Below, piece after piece: positions 47,078 to 58,636 of a DNA stretch of 64,000 bases. Source of the DNA: Notolepis coatsorum (Eukaryota; Chordata; Actinopteri; Aulopiformes; Paralepididae); contig OZ020598.1 in assembly GCA_963971535.1 (NCBI GenBank), forward strand, positions 97,605,615 to 97,669,614, in the 5' to 3' direction. The notes below the pieces were generated by a model. The model was not told the DNA's origin and made no database searches. It saw only the letters and a list, made by a program, of their open reading frames with translations. The stretch's first letter is position 1. Each line of letters begins with the position of its first letter. Both the position numbers and the translations under genes were made by a program.

Positions 47078-47157
47078 ATGTACAGCTCAATACACACAAT
47101 TGTTGAGGGGATGCAGACCAGAGGAAGACTTTTGTCTTGTTTACATCAGGGTCCCCC
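47078..47157 (-). repeat. R110 copy inside the LTR element
   Basis: Head part of R110, with a ~35-bp continuation (CATACCAGATTTGCAAATTC) that also occurs near 5380. Confidence 0.7.
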
Positions 47158-48510
47158 AGTTTCAATTCATCAGATAGTCAGTCAGTACTGCTACAACTAC
47201 ATACCAGATTTGCAAATTCAGTCACCCGTGTTAAAATTGAGAGTGGCTATGGGCTGAATTTGGAAAATGGCTCTACACTAGAGTTACACAATGCTTGCAG
47301 TAAAATCAATTTATCACATGTGTATGAAGAAAGGAGCATTTAGGACTAACCACTACAAAAGTTATGCTGAGATGGAGGATGCCTACATGTATAATAATTA
47401 GAGTTGATGGACATTTCCAGTTTTTTAATTTGTGTAATGTGTACAATTGTAAGCTTGGAATAATAATGTTGTGTTTTATGTAGCTTGAATTAAGATGCTT
47501 GTATAGAATGCAGTGATGTTGAAATGTCAGATGTTGATACTTGATATAGTTTTAATGACACCATTGATTTAAATAGGATAATGTTTATATTAGTTGCTAA
47601 ATGTTTTATAGTGAAATTTGATACAAGCCCGGTTGTGAAGCAGGATAATTTATGCTTGTTTTAGGTTGTTAAATTTTTAATACACTGTTAATATGGTTAA
47701 GACATGTGTTGATGCTTGTTTTAGATTATTAAATCTTTAATACACGGTTGAAATGTATGATGGTGTACTACGTTTAGACTCTAGGGGACAGCTGCCCCTG
47801 GGGGTTGAAATGTGTGAGTGTTACCCTTTTTGGTGTTTACAGGAGGGCCTAAGGGGGGTCGTGCATACAGCTGTTGTTTACAATGGCTGTTTGTTCTTTT
47901 GTTTACAGGATGGGAGAGATTAGATGCAACAGGATGAGAGAGGTGAAGATGCAGGAGACAGTTGTAGAGTGAGAGAACAGTTGGCAGTTATTTTTATGAC
48001 GGGGGAAATGTTGAGACAGGAAGCGTGCTAATACAGAACACAGCTGGGTGAGTGAGTGAGACAATCAGGGAGGTAGTCGTTCAATGGGATTATGACTTTT
48101 GGAGGGCTAGCTTTTTGGTTAGGGGGAATAGCGGTAGACTCTCAGGGTACTAGGACTGCTTTGAGGTTCTGTCGTTGAGGGAGAGTTCCTAGACTCTCTC
48201 TGGCAGTAGGTAGGAGTGTAGAAATTAAGTGTGAATTGTATTAGCCAGGGATGAGTGTAGCCGGATGAGAGAGTAGAAGAGATGAGCGCAGGGGAACTAA
48301 CCCATTGTCGGTCTGTGGTTGATTAACGAGTGTATGAGAGAGATATATGTTTATAATATGAATGAGTACTGGAGCTCGTAATTTTGGTTGAGCTGGTACA
48401 GATGGTATTTTTTATTTAAATTTAATTTTTGTATGTATGTGTGAGATTGAGATGTCCTTTAGTGAATGATTGAGCGGGGGATGGGGGCAAGGAGGCTTTG
48501 TCTACCCATT

Positions 48511-48640
48511 CACACACAGGCACACACACACACACCCGTTCACATTCACACACACACACACACACACACAGACACGCACACACACACACACACACACAGA
48601 CACACACACACACACACAGGCACACACAGACACACATTCA
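48511..48640. repeat. (CA)n microsatellite, interrupted
   Basis: CA repeats with interspersed CAGG, CAGA and CATT units. Confidence 0.9.
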
Positions 48641-50440
48641 CACAATTTGGTCACACATGCATGCACACACGCAACTTAGCTTTCACTTAAGGTGAGACTA
48701 GTCTTAAAAATAACAAAATGTGTTTAGGTAAGGTGTGTATCGAACCACTTGGGTTATACCATTATCATTTGTTTCATATCATTTGTTTTACTGCATTTGA
48801 TTTGATTTCTGTTGAATGTTTTGTAGGGATGAGGTATTGAATTTAAATTTTTAGATTTCTTTTCTATTTTTATCTATGATTGTGTGGCCTGAATGGGTGT
48901 GAATGGAGCCTGTAGAGGGTGATTGTGCTGGCTTGAAAGGTGTCAAAATCACAATGACAGATGTGATGAGGTTTGGATGTAGGGTTTTAGATTTCTTTTC
49001 TTTTCTTTTTTAATAACCATTGAGGTGGTCTACATGTGAGATCTGTTGGAATGTTTTTTTGATTATTTGCCTTTTGTTTGTTGTTTCTCTGTCATGATCT
49101 GGGGAGAGGACGGTTGGAGCGTGAGATACATTGGATCAGATCAATGGCAGTTAAGTGGTCCCATTACGTTTTGCATAATGATTAACCATTTGGCGTCTCT
49201 TGAGAAATATTTGACATATTGTATAAGGAAAATTTGTTCTGTGTTTTTGTTCCCTTGCAGTTCAGTCGGAGAGGGAGGATGGACCATCACAAGTGGGGGG
49301 ATCATGGGGAAAATGTGTAGGAATACATTTCATTAGATTAGGACACGATGGTGTGACCCGTTCAGTCAGTTCCTGTGGGAGATTGTTGGATTATGAAGAG
49401 AGGTCGCTTGGGACTCTACCCCTCCTTCAATATAGCCCCAAATACAAAGGCCGGAGGTTGAGACATACCTCCAGACTGACGGAGTCGTTCGTCTGTAGAT
49501 CCATGGAAATACAGTCATGGGACAGAATATGACGAGGTCCAGGCCTAAAAACAGTGGCTTCAGCTGAGGCTGGCCGACATGGGGTGGAGGGGGGGGGGGG
49601 CGAAAACGGTCGGAGACTGTGCAACCAAAGCGTTGAACAAGGGCCTCTGTGTGATTGATTGGTGTGTTGGACGGGAAGTGACTGAACGGTAACAACTGGT
49701 ATAGATTATGACACAACGCAAGAGTACTAAACTAAACACATACACATAGGTAGAGTAAAAAGTAAGGTGTAGGTTATGGCCGACATGGTGACAATTTTTT
49801 TTCCCCTTGCGTGGTGCTCCGCCCTCCCTGTCCGTCTGTGCGCAGAGGTGGTAAGGTTTATGTCCATAGGGATGTTCATAAAAGGGGGGAGAGGTGAGAA
49901 GACCAACTGAGTTGATTGTGCAAAATGTGATTGGGCTGACTTGGAAAAAGAATTAACAGGAGAGGAGAAGCAAAATGTATGAAAGAATGAAGAATAATCT
50001 CTGTGTCTCCACAGATCATGTCAACGGATACCATAATTTAAAAAAAAAATTGTGTTTTACTTTAATGTGTAATGTTTAGATTACATTGTTTTAATTGTTT
50101 TCAACAAATAAGCCTCTGGCTGTGAGCCCAGAGGAACAAAGCCTGATGATAGTAGGTGGTAAACACTGTTTCATTAAGGCAGAATAGGTTAATTGGGGAG
50201 CTGGATGAATGGGTCACCAGGATTCCCCGGGAGGGGGCCATAGTCAGGGGAATGTGGGGGAGAAAAGAAGAAGACAAGAAAAAACTCATTGATGATATGT
50301 ACCAAAGAATAATGGAAAAAAAATGTGAGAAAAAAGAAAAAATTGAGAAATTTGAAAAAAAAAGATTTTTATTATTATATTGTATGGTTGGTATGTATAG
50401 AAAATCAAGTCAATATACAGTATGTGACAATGAGAATTGT

Positions 50441-50453
50441 CAAAGTGGGGAAA
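50441..50453 (+). other. Polypurine tract of the retrovirus-like element
   Basis: AAAGTGGGGAAA directly before the 3' LTR start, the usual retroviral place. Confidence 0.75.
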
Positions 50454-51713
50454 TGTGGTAAATATTGACGTTGAATTTCATAATTAATATGTGTGAATAA
50501 ATTAGAGAACCATAAATGTAAAGCCAGATGTACCTTTCAATAGCAGAGTGGACTCAGTGGCTAAACAGTCTCAACTGTCAGTTGAGACAGCTGCATCAGA
50601 TAACAGCTGCAACAGTTATTTCAACCCCCACTCAAGCAATGACTAAATTAGAGAACAAACGACACCTTCTCGAACTGACTGTATGTAAATGCTGATCAGA
50701 GACAGCTGGGTTGACCACAGGGCAGACCAGTTTAGACTTGTTGAAGCATGGACACTAACTCACAAACAAAGTAATCGATTAATCAACTGTTTAGTATCAA
50801 AAGGTCTCATATGATGTCTGGTATCAGTCTTGGAAAGCACTGACTGTACTTGGATGATATTAGACATCTATAGCCATACCAAAGGGTTAAAGCGATCATG
50901 TCACACCCCCCCTCGTGAGACAAGCCAGGTCCCTTCATCTCAGCAAAAGATCACACGGACGTGGGCCACCGATGGGCCCCTTCTGTCTCTGTCCCATCAA
51001 CGTCGCCACAACCCCAAGGGGGGGGCTGCCAGCGCCCACAAGGACACCCCCCACAAGAGATCAACCCCCACAAGAAGACGCTGGATTGGACCAGCCATAT
51101 CTATTATTGGCTAGAAATTATAGTATATAGGAGGGCCCTAAATGATAATTCGGGAGCTCTCAGGCCGGAACCAAAGGGGGTCTGGGGGCTCCCCCACCGC
51201 TTCGAAACCACCCAGAAACAACTGTGAGCTGATTGCATTTTACGTGAGTAAAATCATGGGAAACACCAATGATTGTTTATAGATTAGAGTAATGTACAGA
51301 TCCCTGATCTGTAGACCAGATTTACTCATGTATAATGTGTACAGTAAACCATGTATGTTCAAATTATGTTAACCAAGTGACTGTTTGATATGCAGTATTT
51401 AGGTTTGAGATGCAAACCTGATTGTGATATTTCTGTACAACAGACAGCTGTTAATATTCTCTGATCATCTTTTGTATGTAGAAGTCAACCTTTTATTCAC
51501 CCCTGGCTCTGATCAAATAAATCAGCTGAGTTGAACTACAATTCTGGTTTGTCTGGCGTACACGTTTTATTCTTCATCTGCATTAAGCCAGATGTGGAGA
51601 CCAACCATTCTATCAAGTATGAATCTTTCCTCCTCCGTCCAGATAATCAATCTCATTGTATTGTACTACAATAACCTCAAATTATTGTAGAAAGTCTGTG
51701 GGATTTTACTACA
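50454..51713 (+). repeat. 3' LTR of the retrovirus-like element
   Basis: Same as the 5' LTR except for a few substitutions and one 7-bp indel seen near 51443-51535, so a recent insertion. Confidence 0.9.
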
Positions 51714-51819
51714 CATGCCTTGTCCTAATCTTTGCTCTCCCTGTGCCCAGGACTACCGCTCCCGAGACACCACCCACCTGTACCTGTAAACCTGTCTGCT
51801 TGGGGGTAAACATTAAAAC

Positions 51820-52112
51820 TAGGGATGTCCGATATTATCGGCCGACCGATATTATCGGCCGATATCGGCAGTAAAATGTGATATCGGAAAATATCGGTAT
51901 CGGTTTAAAAAAAATAAAAAAACAATAACAATATTTGTTATATATATATCCAGTGAAATTATTAGTTACCTGAAATTATTCAGTTTTTTGGACGGGGACA
52001 CCCTGCATATATCGGTATCGGTTGATATCGGTTGATATTGGTATCGGAAATTAAGAGTTGGACAATATCGGAATATCGGTATCGGTAAAAAAGCCAATAT
52101 CGAGCATCCCTA
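51820..52112. mobile_element. Non-autonomous hAT-type element
   Basis: 293 bp starting TAGGGATGTCCGATATTATC and ending GAGCATCCCTA, full of ATATCGG repeats, with a perfect 8-bp duplication ATTAAAAC (51812-51819, 52113-52120). It sits in the solo LTR just after its poly(A) region. Confidence 0.9.
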
Positions 52113-52261
52113 ATTAAAACCAACCTAAAACGCTCCATTCTCTCTCCTCCTGTGTTCTGCTATTGGGCTCTGCCAACCCCTGCCCTAACAACACCACTCC
52201 TTCGGAGTAAACTTCAGGATTCATAAAAAAAACTCCCACAGCACCATTTTGCACTACTGTG

Positions 52262-52372
52262 ATTGATTTGAGGATAATCATAATCAAGTTTATTTATATA
52301 TAACATTTACAACAGTTGTGACTGTACCAAGGTGCTTCACAGATAAGAGCATAGAGCAAGAAATACATATAC
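52262..52372 (-). repeat. LINE 3' end
   Basis: CAAGTTTATTTATATATAAC and GTACCAAGGTGCTTCACAGA is the common L2-type 3' end on the minus strand. The sequence after the solo LTR (52684) may continue it. Confidence 0.6.
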
Positions 52373-52678
52373 TATCACGGTTTTAGTTTGGAACCCAATA
52401 TGCAGACAAAGAGAAACGGCAGACAGGACATGTTCAAACCCGAGGGGGTATATTTAATTAGAATAAATATATAAATAGAAAGGTCAAGTGTCACTGCGGT
52501 GGCGAGTGAGTCAGACGGCGGGGGTATAGAGTTAAGCACGGTTGGAGAACATGAGGTCCAGGCATAGAACAAGAGGGCATCAGAATATAGAACATGAGAG
52601 CAAAGTAACATGACTAGTAAATACGAAGTCACAATCTGGCAGCGAGAGAGAGAGCACTGCCCGCCAGGAACCATGACA
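52373..52678 (-). mobile_element. Solo LTR in a LINE 3' end
   Basis: 306 bp. On the minus strand it starts TGTCATGGTTCCTGG and ends ACCGTGATA (final CA changed). Perfect 5-bp duplication TATAC (52368-52372, 52679-52683). Gypsy-like by appearance. Confidence 0.7.
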
Positions 52679-52699
52679 TATACAATACATATTCTAAAT

Positions 52700-53778
52700 A
52701 TAATTTTTTTGATTTGATTTGAAGTCTTTATTTCGAACATGCAATGAATACAACAAACAATAACAAAAAGCAAAACAAGTTCAAGTTCAAGTTTCAAGTT
52801 TCTTTATTAGTTGACATGCAAAGATACAGAATACCTTCACATGGAATGCTTTTTTCTGTTATGCTCCTATGAGGATCATAGGACGCTTGGATCATACACA
52901 TACAGCTCATTACAGTAATATTCCACAATTATTACATTTTAGATAGTAATAATGGTACAGAGCTTTGAGACAAACATATGCATATTCACCACCGCAAACA
53001 GACTGGCAGCCGTCATAGGCAGCGCCATTTACGGAAGGAGGGGGGAGTGGGTTGGGGTTGTTACAGGGCTGTAGGGGGGGGGGGGGGGGTGATCCCTCAC
53101 ACGAGGCAGCCGACAGTGCAGCGCCAATGCAGAGGAAGGGGGGTGGGGGGGGGGGTGGGGGGGAGTGCACAAGCCAAGTCCTGGGTGGGGGAGGTAGGGA
53201 TTGCAGGTGGGGAAGCCGCTCGCCACTCTTATCTCCCAGAGGGACTTCGACTCCAGCAGCTCCCCGATTCGACCTTGGTCCAGGAATTTGTTTTGGCTGA
53301 CTGACTGGCCCATTTATCCCAGCCACATCACTTTAAATTTGATTTGAATAGAGTGAAATATAACTCTATTGATTTGAGTGGAGTGAGTTTTAACAACTCC
53401 GTCCAAATGACTGAATGCATTATTAGTCCAAGTGTCCAAGTGTCTTATCAGTTCATTTTGGTAGATCCTGTGCGCGGTAAACAGATCCAAAATCTTCTTA
53501 TTGCAGTCCAAAAGCTTCGATAATCCAAAAATGACCACGTTTTAAAGTTGGTAGCCCGATTATGATGTCCCAATAGGCAGAGAGGGTTAGCCTTATTCTG
53601 CTTCTTGAAGAAAATATGCAATCCACTGATTAGATCCATTTAGAGTTGATTTGAGTATAGTCCGGCCACCGGCACGAAGCAGACCATAGCAGCGTCGGGC
53701 TCCATGGAGCAGTAGAGGCGGCGGTAGGAACGGCCTTGAAGGCCTAGGGAGAGAGGAAAGAAATGCGACTTGTCTCTG
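52700..53778 (-). other. LINE 3'-UTR-like pieces and G-rich tracts
   Basis: AAGTCTTTATTTCGAACATG (~52722) matches the 3' end of the LINE continuing at 53785. Between lie another LINE tail (TTCAAGTTTCTTTATTAGTT, 52785) and G-rich runs (53075-53165). Proline-rich frames here come from the G/C runs. Confidence 0.5.
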
Positions 53779-53784
53779 CAAGAG

Positions 53785-54330
53785 ACTCAATCTGCATGTT
53801 CGAAAAGGAGTAGGAAGAAGTATACACTTATTTAATCCTACCCCTTTTCCACTACTCAAATGAGTGTACTATTTTAAACATAAAAAAGAAAAGAAAAAAA
53901 AATATATATATATGCAAAACAAAAAACAAAAACTATATATGTATAAAAGAAAACAAAATAGAAAACAAAATAAAAATGTAAACACCCGTGAATATCAAGT
54001 CCCTTCCTCATCCCTGTACCTTGTGAACATAATTTCCTTATACATCAGTTTGAATTGTCTCATGTTTGGACATTGCTTTAGCACCACATTTAGACTGTTC
54101 CACAGTTTCACTCCACATATCGAGATGCAGTGTTTTCTCATGGTAGTGCGTACGTTTAGCACCTTTAAATTGTGTTCTCCCCTCAGATTATAACCCCCCT
54201 CCCTATCAAAGAACAATTCTTGAATGTTTCTTGGAAGTGCATGACTTTTTGCTTTATACATTAATTGTGCCGTTTTAAATTCCACAAGATCATTTAACTT
54301 CAATGTCTTTGACTCCAAAAACAATATGTT
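53785..54330 (-). pseudogene. LINE ORF2 C-terminal fragment
   Basis: 109 codons on the minus strand: LNDLVEFKTAQLMYKAKSHA, REGGYNLRGEHNLKV, TTMRKHCISICGVKLWNSLN and FKLMYKEIMFTRY. These are typical of the region after RT in CR1/Rex1-group LINEs. The 3' UTR runs down to the CGAACATGC motif. Confidence 0.7.
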
Positions 54331-54379
54331 AGTGTGATCACGATAACCTGCAATGTGAACTATCCTTATGGCCCTTTTA

Positions 54380-54640
54380 ATAGTGCAAAAAGTGCAAATA
54401 AAAATAGGTGCAGGGGTTCAGATATAAAAGAAGAATAAAAGAGCAGCAGATTACAAAATTAAGGCATAAAAGGACTAAAAGTAATGACCTAGGAGGCAGG
54501 CTTAGCTCTGGTCAAAGGCCAGGGAGAGGAGATTAGTCTTTAGCCGGGACTTAAAGACCTCCAGGAAGAAGAGATCAGTCTTTAGCCGGGACTTAAAGAC
54601 CTCCAGGGAGAAGAGATGAGTCTTTAGCCGGGACGTATAG
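54380..54640 (-). pseudogene. L2-type LINE C-terminus with a triplicated segment
   Basis: The minus strand encodes EVFKSRLKTHLFSL. A ~42-bp segment containing TCTTTAGCCGGGACTTAAAG is present three times in tandem (54529-54634), an unusual local triplication. Confidence 0.65.
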
Positions 54641-54796
54641 CCATATGTATCGAAAATGTATTTGATTACAAATGACAATTGAGTACATATTCGTATTCAA
54701 AATAAGTACATACAGTACATTACATATTTATTTCAGCTACTGCACAATGATAATGGGTTCTGCCAGACGTTTCTCCTGCGCTGTCAGGGAGCGTGC

Positions 54797-55481
54797 CTAT
54801 GTTCCTACAGCCCTATGTTCCCACAGCCCTATGTTCCTACAGCCCTATGTTCCCACAGCCCTATGTTCCTACAGCCCTATGTTCCTACAGCCCTATGTTC
54901 CTACAGCCCTATGTTCCTACAGCCCTATGTTCCTACAGCCCTATGTTACCACAGCCCTATGTTCCCACAGCTCTATGTTCCCACAGCCCTATGTTCCCAC
55001 AGCCCTATGTTCCTACAGCCCTATGTTCCCACAGCCCTATGTTCCCACAGCCCTATGTTCCTACAGCCCTATGTTACCACAGCCCTATGTTCCCACAGCT
55101 CTATGTTCCCACAGCCCTATGTTCCCACAGCCCTATGTTCCTACAGCCCTATGTTCCCACAGCCCTATGTTCCCACAGCCCTATGTTCCTACAGCCCTAT
55201 GTTCCCACAGCCCTATGTTCCTACAGCCCTATGTTCCCACAGCCCTATGTTCCCACAGCCCTATGTTCCTACAGCCCTATGTTCCCACAGCCCTATGTTC
55301 CCACAGCCCTATGTTCCCACAGCCCTACGTTCCCACATCCCTATGTTCCCACAGCCCTACTGTATGTTCCTACAGCCCTATGTTCCCACAGCACTATGTT
55401 TTCACATCCCAATGGTCGCACAGCCCTATGTTCCTACAAGCCCTATGTTCCCACAGGACTATGTTCCTACAGGACTATGTT
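54797..55481. repeat. 16-bp minisatellite, block 1
   Basis: About 43 units of TGTTCC(C/T)ACAGCCCTA. Because 16 is not a multiple of 3, all three frames read the same PYVPTALCSHSPMF-type peptide; long frames here are not genes. Confidence 0.97.
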
Positions 55482-55943
55482 TCTATTTTAATTAGCAGGG
55501 CTGCTAGTTTTCAGTTGTAGTCCCTGGGCTAGATGTTTAAGCCAGAAAAGAAACAAATAAATAGAAGAAACAGAAAGCTAATATAAAAACAATTTTAAAC
55601 ATATTCTGTACATTCACTCACTATGCACTCATGCATCTATAAAAACATTGTATACAGGGACAAATCAAAGCCCATACATGGACAAGCACTGTATAGGCAG
55701 GCACACATATACACAATCAGGACAGTCAGGCTAGTGGGCAAGCATACGGGGGTTGGGCAGCTGGATTGTGACGTGACTCGCTAATGGTCACAGACCTGAT
55801 TTTCGATCAGCCATGCTTTGAGTGTGTGTGTGAAGGACCTGAGTGTATCAGTACTGCGGATGTGTGGTGGGATGGTGTTCCAGCTCTAATCGAGAAGGCT
55901 GATTTACTAAATGCGCTTTTCCTCTCTGGGATGATGACATTTC
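55482..55943. repeat. Spacer unit of the higher-order repeat, copy 1
   Basis: Starts after the minisatellite (AGCAGGGCTGCTAGTTTTCA) and is repeated at 63303-63764 with very high identity. The LTR element inserted at its end. Confidence 0.9.
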
Positions 55944-56754
55944 TGTTATGGTTTGTAACCGACCCCAATCGCACAACACAAGACAGGTATGATGGTTTGC
56001 CAAGAAACAGATATTTATTGAACAACAGGGAAAAACAGGGAAAAGGGCACTGTCCCTTTAAGGGAGAATCACAAATACAGGAATATAATATGAGGGGAAG
56101 GAAAGGTGCCTTTAAGAGGCGGGCAGGAAAAGGGAACACTAAGGGAAGGTAAGGGAACGCCTAAGGGAAGGTTAAGGGAACGCCTTGGGACAGAGGAACT
56201 AGAGACTAGGTAAACAAGGGACAAGGAGAACTAGGGATAGAGGACTAGGGACTAGGAGAACTAGGGATCAGGAGAAACGGGGACTAGGGGAACTAGGGAC
56301 AAGGAACTAGGTGGAACTAGAAGGGGAGAACTTGGGACCAGGAACTAGGTGGAACTAGAAGGGGAGAACTAGGGAACAGGAACTAGGTGGAACTAGAAAG
56401 GGGAGAACTAGGGAACAGAGGGGACTGAGGCCCGCGGAGGCGGGCTGGGAAACAGGGAGGAACTGGGAGGACTGGTGGAAATCATCTGGGCCGCTCTGCA
56501 GGACAGAGGAGAGAGTTAATGCACAAAAGGGAAAAAACAGAGCAGGTGCAGAACAGCCCAAATAACAAAGTGAACAAAGTAATAATATCTTCGTGTGACA
56601 AACACACAGGGGGAGATGTAAAGTCCAAAAATACTATTCTAAGTGAGAACCAAAAAACAGAGGCATTACGCTGGGAGATGAAATGTCCAAACTAACTAAC
56701 AGAGGCAATACGCTGGGAGATGAAATGTCCAAACTAACTAACAGAGGCAATACG

Positions 56755-57185
56755 CTGGGAGAGTGACATCACAATCAAAACTCACCCAGGCGTATGCGTA
56801 AAGGTACAGGAACAGCAGCGGGAACGGGGGCAAGGACACTACGCTGGGTGAGTGACATCACAATCAAAACTCACCCAGGCGTGTGCGTAATGGTACGGGG
56901 ACAGCAACGGGAACGGGGGCAAGGACACTACGCTGGGTGAGTGACATCACAATCAAAACTCACCCAGGCGTGTGCGTAATGGTACGGGGACAGCAACGGG
57001 AACGGGGGCAAGGACACTACGCTGGGTGAGTGACATCACAATCAAAACTCACCCAGGCGTGTGCGTAATGGTACGGGGACAGCAACGGGGCGAGGGCAAG
57101 GACACTACGCTGGGTGAGTGACATCACAATCAAAACTCACCCAGGCGTGTGCGTAATGGTACGGGGACAGCAACGGGGCGAGGGC
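56755..57185. repeat. 89-bp tandem array in LTR
   Basis: About five units containing ACGCTGGGTGAGTGACATCA and CACCCAGGCGTGTGCGTAAT. Repeated at 60655-61085. Confidence 0.9.
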
Positions 57186-57745
57186 ATCGCCACCAGGTGG
57201 CTGGCTGTCCGAGCCGAGGAACAGAGCGCTGGAACAGTGGCGGTGACGAGGGCATCGTCCACCGGGTAGCCGCTGTCGGAGCCGAGGAACAGAGTGCTGG
57301 AACAGTGGCGGTGACGAGGGCATCGTCCACCGGGTAGCCGCTGTCGGAGCCGAGGAACAGAGTGCGCGCCACACCTTGGTGTGCGCGTCGGAACAGGGAG
57401 CTGGAAACAGTGGCGGTGGCGAGGATGTCGTCCACCGGGTAGCCACTGTCGGAGCCGAGGAACAGAGTGCGCGCCACACCTTGGTGTGCGCGTCGGAACA
57501 GGGAGCTGGAACAGTGGCGGTGGCGAGGATGTCGTCCACCGGGTAGCCACTGTCGGAGCCGAGGAACAGAGTGCGCGCCACACCTTGGTGTGCGCGTCGG
57601 AACAGTGGCGGTGGCGAGAGCGTCGTCCACCGGGTAGCCGCTGTCGGAGCCGAGGAACAGAGTGCGCGCCACACCTTGGTGTGCGCGTCGGGACAGTGGC
57701 GGTGGCGAGAGCGTCGTCCACCGGGTAGCCGCTGTCGGAACCGAG
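57185..57745. repeat. GC-rich tandem array in LTR
   Basis: Six units of 69-105 bp containing CACCGGGTAGCC and TGTCGGAGCCGAGGAACAGA. Repeated at 61085-61645. One base (57194 A, 61094 G) is the only LTR difference I saw. Confidence 0.9.
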
Positions 57746-57774
57746 AGACGCCTCGGGGTGCGTCTGCGAGGAGG

Positions 57775-58130
57775 AGTGTGCCAAGCTCGAAGGTCTGGAA
57801 GATGCGCGTCAGTGCGCTGGTACGGAGGAGCGTGCCAAGCTCGAGGGTCCGGGAGATGCGCGTCTGTGCGCTGGAACGGAGGAGCGTGCCAAGCTCGAGG
57901 GTCCGGGAGATGCGCGTCAGTGCGCTGGAACGGAGGAGCGTGCCAAGCTCGAGGGTCCGGGAGATGCGCGTCAGTGCGCTGGAACGGAGGAGCGTGCCAA
58001 GCTCGAGGGTCCGGGAGATGCGCGTCAGTGCGCTGGAACGGAGGAGCGTGCCAAGCTCGAGGGTCCGGGAGATGCGCGTCAGTGCGCTGGAACGGAGGAG
58101 CGTGCCAAGCTCGAGGGTCCGGGAGATGCG
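57775..58130. repeat. 54-bp tandem array in LTR
   Basis: Seven units with CCAAGCTCGAGGGTCCGGGA. 54 is 18 codons, so a long plus-strand frame stays open, but it is antisense to the element. Repeated at 61675-62030. Confidence 0.9.
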
Positions 58131-58636
58131 CGTTGGTCTAGATGTGCGTCAGGACGAACAGCTGCGCTGGGGTCTGCAGTGGAACGCTGAGGTGCCTCCC
58201 GTGGAAGTTACAGGGAGCGCAGAACAGTCTCCTCCACAGGCTACGGCGACAGCAGACGAAGGCTGGAGCAAACATCTCAAGGCTGGAGAGGTCCATCTTA
58301 CAGCATTGGTAGACCAGAGGATCTCCCGAAAAGAGTCTAGATGTTAGGAATATGACTCGGCATGAATACAACACGACCCCACGCCAAAACGAGGGGAAGC
58401 GCCCTGGTATTTAAAGCCCACAGGGGGACTAATTAGCCTGCCACCACAGGTGCGAGAGATAATAGAATATCAAACAGGTGTGGCCACTAAGGGTAAAGAA
58501 CGAGAGGGTGGGGGCTAGAGAGAGTGAGTAGGGAATTCCTAACAGTAGGCTTAAAGAAGACAGAGAATAGGGAATTCCTAACAGTAGGCTTAAAGAAGAC
58601 AGAGAAAAGGTAGTGAGCAGCGGGCAAAACCTCACA

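Larger units (their letters stand above)
45108..50440 (+). other. Non-coding interior of the retrovirus-like element
   Basis: The plus strand is visibly rich in G and T and poor in C. It contains an R110 copy (47078-47157), a (CA)n tract (48511-48640), and several good splice-acceptor-like sites, for example TTTTTGTTCCCTTGCAG at 49259 and GTGTCTCCACAG at 50013. Small frames (up to 116 codons) resemble nothing known to me. Confidence 0.6.
43827..51713 (+). mobile_element. Retrovirus-like LTR element without coding capacity
   Basis: 7,887 bp. Two LTRs of 1267 and 1260 bp (TG...CA), 4-bp duplication CATG (43823-43826, 51714-51717), primer site at 45098 and purine tract before 50454. The 5.36-kb interior has no frame over 120 codons and no gag, protease, RT, integrase or envelope motif. 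4-bp duplication and a His-type primer suggest a gamma/epsilon-like endogenous retrovirus derivative that must be mobilised in trans. Confidence 0.9.
43543..52190 (+). mobile_element. Gypsy-type solo LTR, broken by two later insertions
   Basis: The pieces 43543-43826, 51718-51819 and 52121-52190 join into one LTR from TGTCATAATCACGG to TGCCCTAACA, with candidate 5-bp duplication ACGCC / ACACC (43538-43542, 52191-52195). A TATA-like motif lies at 43632. It is interrupted by the retrovirus-like element (43827-51713) and a hAT element (51820-52112). Confidence 0.55.
55944..58636 (-). repeat. 2,693-bp LTR, downstream copy in element orientation
   Basis: Minus strand starts TGTGAGGTTTTGCCCGC and ends CCATAACA. 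A promoter-like TTTAAATA (reverse of 58406-58416) lies ~225 bp in, AATAAA near the far end, so R would be over 2 kb. Contains three tandem arrays (89 bp, ~70-105 bp, 54 bp). Confidence 0.9.

Noticed and set aside
54672..55520. Three overlapping frames of 226-282 codons with PYVPTALCSHSPMF repeats
   Set aside because: They are the three frames of one 16-bp minisatellite; the unit length makes every frame read the same peptide and no start context or conservation supports a gene.
57571..58347. 258-codon frame with 18-residue repeats (also at 61471-62247) and the minus-strand frames of 180-215 codons
   Set aside because: Both arise from the 54-bp and longer GC-rich arrays inside the LTRs; the long one is antisense to the element.
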